From Balanoglossus misakiensis (lineage: Eukaryota > Hemichordata), in NCBI GenBank assembly GCA_040954595.2, contig CM082582.2:6758001-6822000 (forward strand): 64,000 nt of DNA. The letters are read 5' to 3'. Positions 61,891 through 64,000 of this stretch are shown in pieces. The position numbers and the translations under genes are program-made. Under the pieces are notes generated by a model. The model was not told where the DNA came from and made no database searches. It saw nothing but the letters and a program-made list of their open reading frames with translations. Every line of letters starts with the position of its first letter. The stretch's first letter is position 1.

Positions 61891-63618
61891 AATGGCGCAA
61901 TATATAATACGGCGTGTACCTTAATTGAGCTCACTGCATGGGAGATGAATGGTGTCTGATCAAATTCTGTTACGAGAGGGCTGCGATTCTATATGATCTA
62001 AATTATCGCATAATGGGCTGATTATCTTGCATCGTACCACCGAGGCAGATCATTATTGACATCAGCTTGGGTTACGCACACTGGACGCCGAATGTGCTAT
62101 TGTAATTGCCTCTCGATGACACCAATTTCAATGTTCTCTATCGAAGTTGATCTGGAATTCATCAGTAACGAGAGACACGCTTATTTGTATTATCTGATCG
62201 CTGGGCAAAGGAGGAGTAATCAATTTGGCACGACGATGCTACCGTCGAGGTTACATTTGCCACTATACTTTCAGAATCTGTGGTAATGTTATTTTTTTTT
62301 TAAATCCATCACAGAAATATATATTTCCTAAGTGAAGCAAAGTTCATCGCCCTTTTGAAACTAACCATCAACATATGCATGTTAAAGTAATATGTAGACG
62401 TCATTACATGTCCCTAATAACCTTGGTAACATCTGCCTACGTTAATTATTCACCGTGGATGTTTCGAGATCACATGCAATTTAGTCAAGATCGACGGAAT
62501 TGATAAAATATTAACCGCCGAAGATTTTCTGTGATGTCCACGCGTATGAATATATTATACGTCCAACTTATAGTAATTACAAGTGATTGCTAATGACCCG
62601 TGGCAAATGCGTTTAGAGTATACACATGCCCCGTGCGGCTCTTAGATATATTGAAACTCATATCGAGCAGATGTTTTTTTGAAACTTAGCATATGTCCAT
62701 GTCCGTGTGTGTCTGCTGTGTTCATTCGCTGTAACATCAGGTATATAGTGTGCGTGACACAGTATATAATAACTTGCGTTGTCTGGCCATTTACTGTTAT
62801 ACTGATGTGTGTACATGTATATCCATCAGATGTCTTCGTTAACGTAATATTCGTTCGAGTTAGAGTTGCCCATTTATAGTGTCGACTGGTTAATTGACAA
62901 ATCGCCTAATACAAAATCAACATTATACTTTCTTGGAATTAACCTAACTATGCGTTTAATATTTATTCTTACATTTACGTTAACTTAACTTTCTATGCAC
63001 CCGATATAGGCTTATTTGTGTACATGTACGTGTATATGACATACACAAAGTCTGTAAATTCAAGCTTCTCTCTGGTGACTATATTTTGGAATCAATGACG
63101 TGCATTCTGGAAGGCAGCACAATACGAACACGTCTGTTATAGGCGGCTATGAATATTTAAGGCGACACGAACGTCATATGAATTTTTTATTGTCTGTTGA
63201 CGATATCAGTCATAAAGCGCATTAACCGGGGAACCGAATATCAAGCATAGTAGAAGACAACTCATCTCCATTGCATCTACGCTCTGGGTCCCCTGGGTCC
63301 CAGCTCGGATAAAAATGCACACAGCCGTTAAATAGACAGGATCTTCGATCTGTTTAGTTCACATTATCTGAGGCTGAGAGACAACCCCGTGAGATTTAAA
63401 TGGCTTTCAATGTATATCCTGTTTTTTTCCGCATATTAGAAATGGACGACCTGGAATTATAATTGAATCAAGTAAAATACCCTAGTGAGATTTTGAATTA
63501 ACTTCTGAATCCAACGTTGTAATTTGAGCGATAAATATTTATCACCCAGCCCGGCGCTCCAAGTGTTGATTGTATTGCGAGACAGCTGCGGTGCGTTTTG
63601 CAGGCGACGACGGCAGAG

Positions 63619-63837
63619 CCAATGAGAGCCTACTCGATTGGTTGCGCGCAGCTCGCTTATTGGCTGAAAAGCCAATTCAGCCGGTCCTTAAAGCGCGAAA
63701 TTGCTCTTTTAGGGCGAAGTTACTCGCGTGATGCTTAATAGGAATACTCGTGCTCGAAATACCTACAGTCCCTGACAGGCATTTCACAAAATCTCAAAAA
63801 TGAACATCGTGCCATTTCACTCAGCACTTCATATAAA
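63619..63837 (+). promoter_or_regulatory. Promoter-like cluster: four CCAAT boxes, E2F-type site, TATA-like box
   Basis: CCAAT occurs at 63619-63623 and 63672-63676 and as ATTGG at 63637-63641 and 63659-63663, four NF-Y boxes in 58 bp. GCGCGAAA (63693-63700) is the complement of the E2F consensus TTTCGCGC. TATAAA lies at 63832-63837, about 85 bp before an ATG at 63922. The region is locally richer in G and C. The arrangement points to a real promoter firing to the right. Confidence 0.5.
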
Positions 63838-63921
63838 TCCTTCAGCAACAGCTGGCCATTGCTGGCCGTGTTGGATCCACTGCCTGTAACCTTACTCAGA
63901 ACTGGTGCACGACGCTTTACA

Positions 63922-64000
63922 ATGGCTATAACAGTTTACGGGCACATAAACGCCGGCGCTGCGTTTATTCTGTTCATCGCTCTTGCAATATCAAAAAGTC
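63922..64000 (+). CDS. Possible 5' end of a secreted or membrane protein gene (cut by the right edge)
   Basis: The ATG at 63922 has an excellent Kozak context (ACAATGG: A at -3, G at +4). It opens MAITVYGHINAGAAFILFIA and continues LAISKS, a short polar start followed by a hydrophobic run of about 13 residues, as in a signal peptide or signal anchor. It is still open at the window edge. Support comes from position, about 85 bp after a TATA-like box and downstream of a CCAAT cluster. No family can be named from 26 residues. Confidence 0.35.
   Translation, partial: MAITVYGHINAGAAFILFIALAISKS

Larger units (their letters stand above)
38300..63600. other. 25-kb stretch without a recognised gene
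   Basis: No open frame here combines length, splice sites and recognisable similarity. The longest (43686-44126 minus, 46161-46619 plus, 51799-52131 plus) have arbitrary composition and were not accepted. Contents that can be named are a weak exon candidate (39542-39826), a diverged tandem duplication (47305-47712), an exact 25-bp direct repeat (52057 and 52924), TACATG and CA/TA tracts (50739, 61838) and several poly-G/C runs. A long intron of an unseen gene, or a regulatory gene desert, are both possible. Confidence 0.5.

Noticed and set aside
1-64000. tRNA, rRNA, CRISPR arrays, bacterial operons or integrated virus genes
   Set aside because: No cloverleaf-type sequence, rRNA segment, regularly spaced repeats, or viral replication or capsid frames were recognised by eye; a tRNAscan and profile search would be needed to exclude tRNA-like or decayed viral fragments.

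Overview
This is a window of an animal (metazoan) nuclear genome. The genes are split by GT-AG introns, most introns and spacers are AT-leaning, and there are many TACATG/GTACAT simple repeats. One gene encodes an axonemal outer-arm dynein heavy chain, so the organism makes motile cilia or flagella. The repeat flavour resembles marine invertebrates such as lancelets, hemichordates or echinoderms. That placement is an impression; no species-diagnostic sequence was found.

Region 1 (1-21.3 kb, minus strand): the 5' part of a DNAH5/DNAH8-type dynein heavy chain gene. Eleven coding exons (21140 down to 1, about 645 residues) join with consistent phases and match the N-terminal tail of DNAH5. The rest of the gene lies beyond the left edge. 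Intron 1 is about 14.9 kb, whereas introns 2-10 are between about 0.1 and 1.6 kb. Near-consensus RFX X-box motifs lie just upstream of the ATG and are scattered through intron 1, as expected for a ciliary gene. An 85-bp piggyBac-like MITE flanked by TTAA sits in intron 10.

Region 2 (22.6-38.2 kb, minus strand): a tandem array of four intact class I SAM-dependent methyltransferase genes, called A-D here, of 259-263 residues each. They resemble juvenile hormone acid O-methyltransferase (JHAMT). All four have four coding exons with identical intron phases (1, 0, 1), and at least B, C and D have a conserved noncoding 5' exon. B and C also share hundreds of bases of promoter, including an NRF-1-type palindrome. 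The array has been a target for mobile elements. A 1,065-bp terminal-inverted-repeat element sits between A and B, with its empty target site visible downstream of D. A roughly 250-bp MITE sits in intron 3 of A. Intron 2 of B and of D has been lengthened by unrelated DNA.

Region 3 (38.2-63.6 kb): about 25 kb with no convincing gene. It holds simple repeats, a diverged 212-bp tandem duplication, an exact 25-bp direct repeat, and one or two weak exon candidates.

Region 4 (63.6-64.0 kb, plus strand): a promoter-like cluster (four CCAAT boxes, an E2F-type site, a TATA-like box) followed by a strong-Kozak ATG. The ATG opens a signal-peptide-like reading frame that runs off the right edge.

The dynein gene and the methyltransferase array point the same way, but the sequence gives no evidence that they work together.
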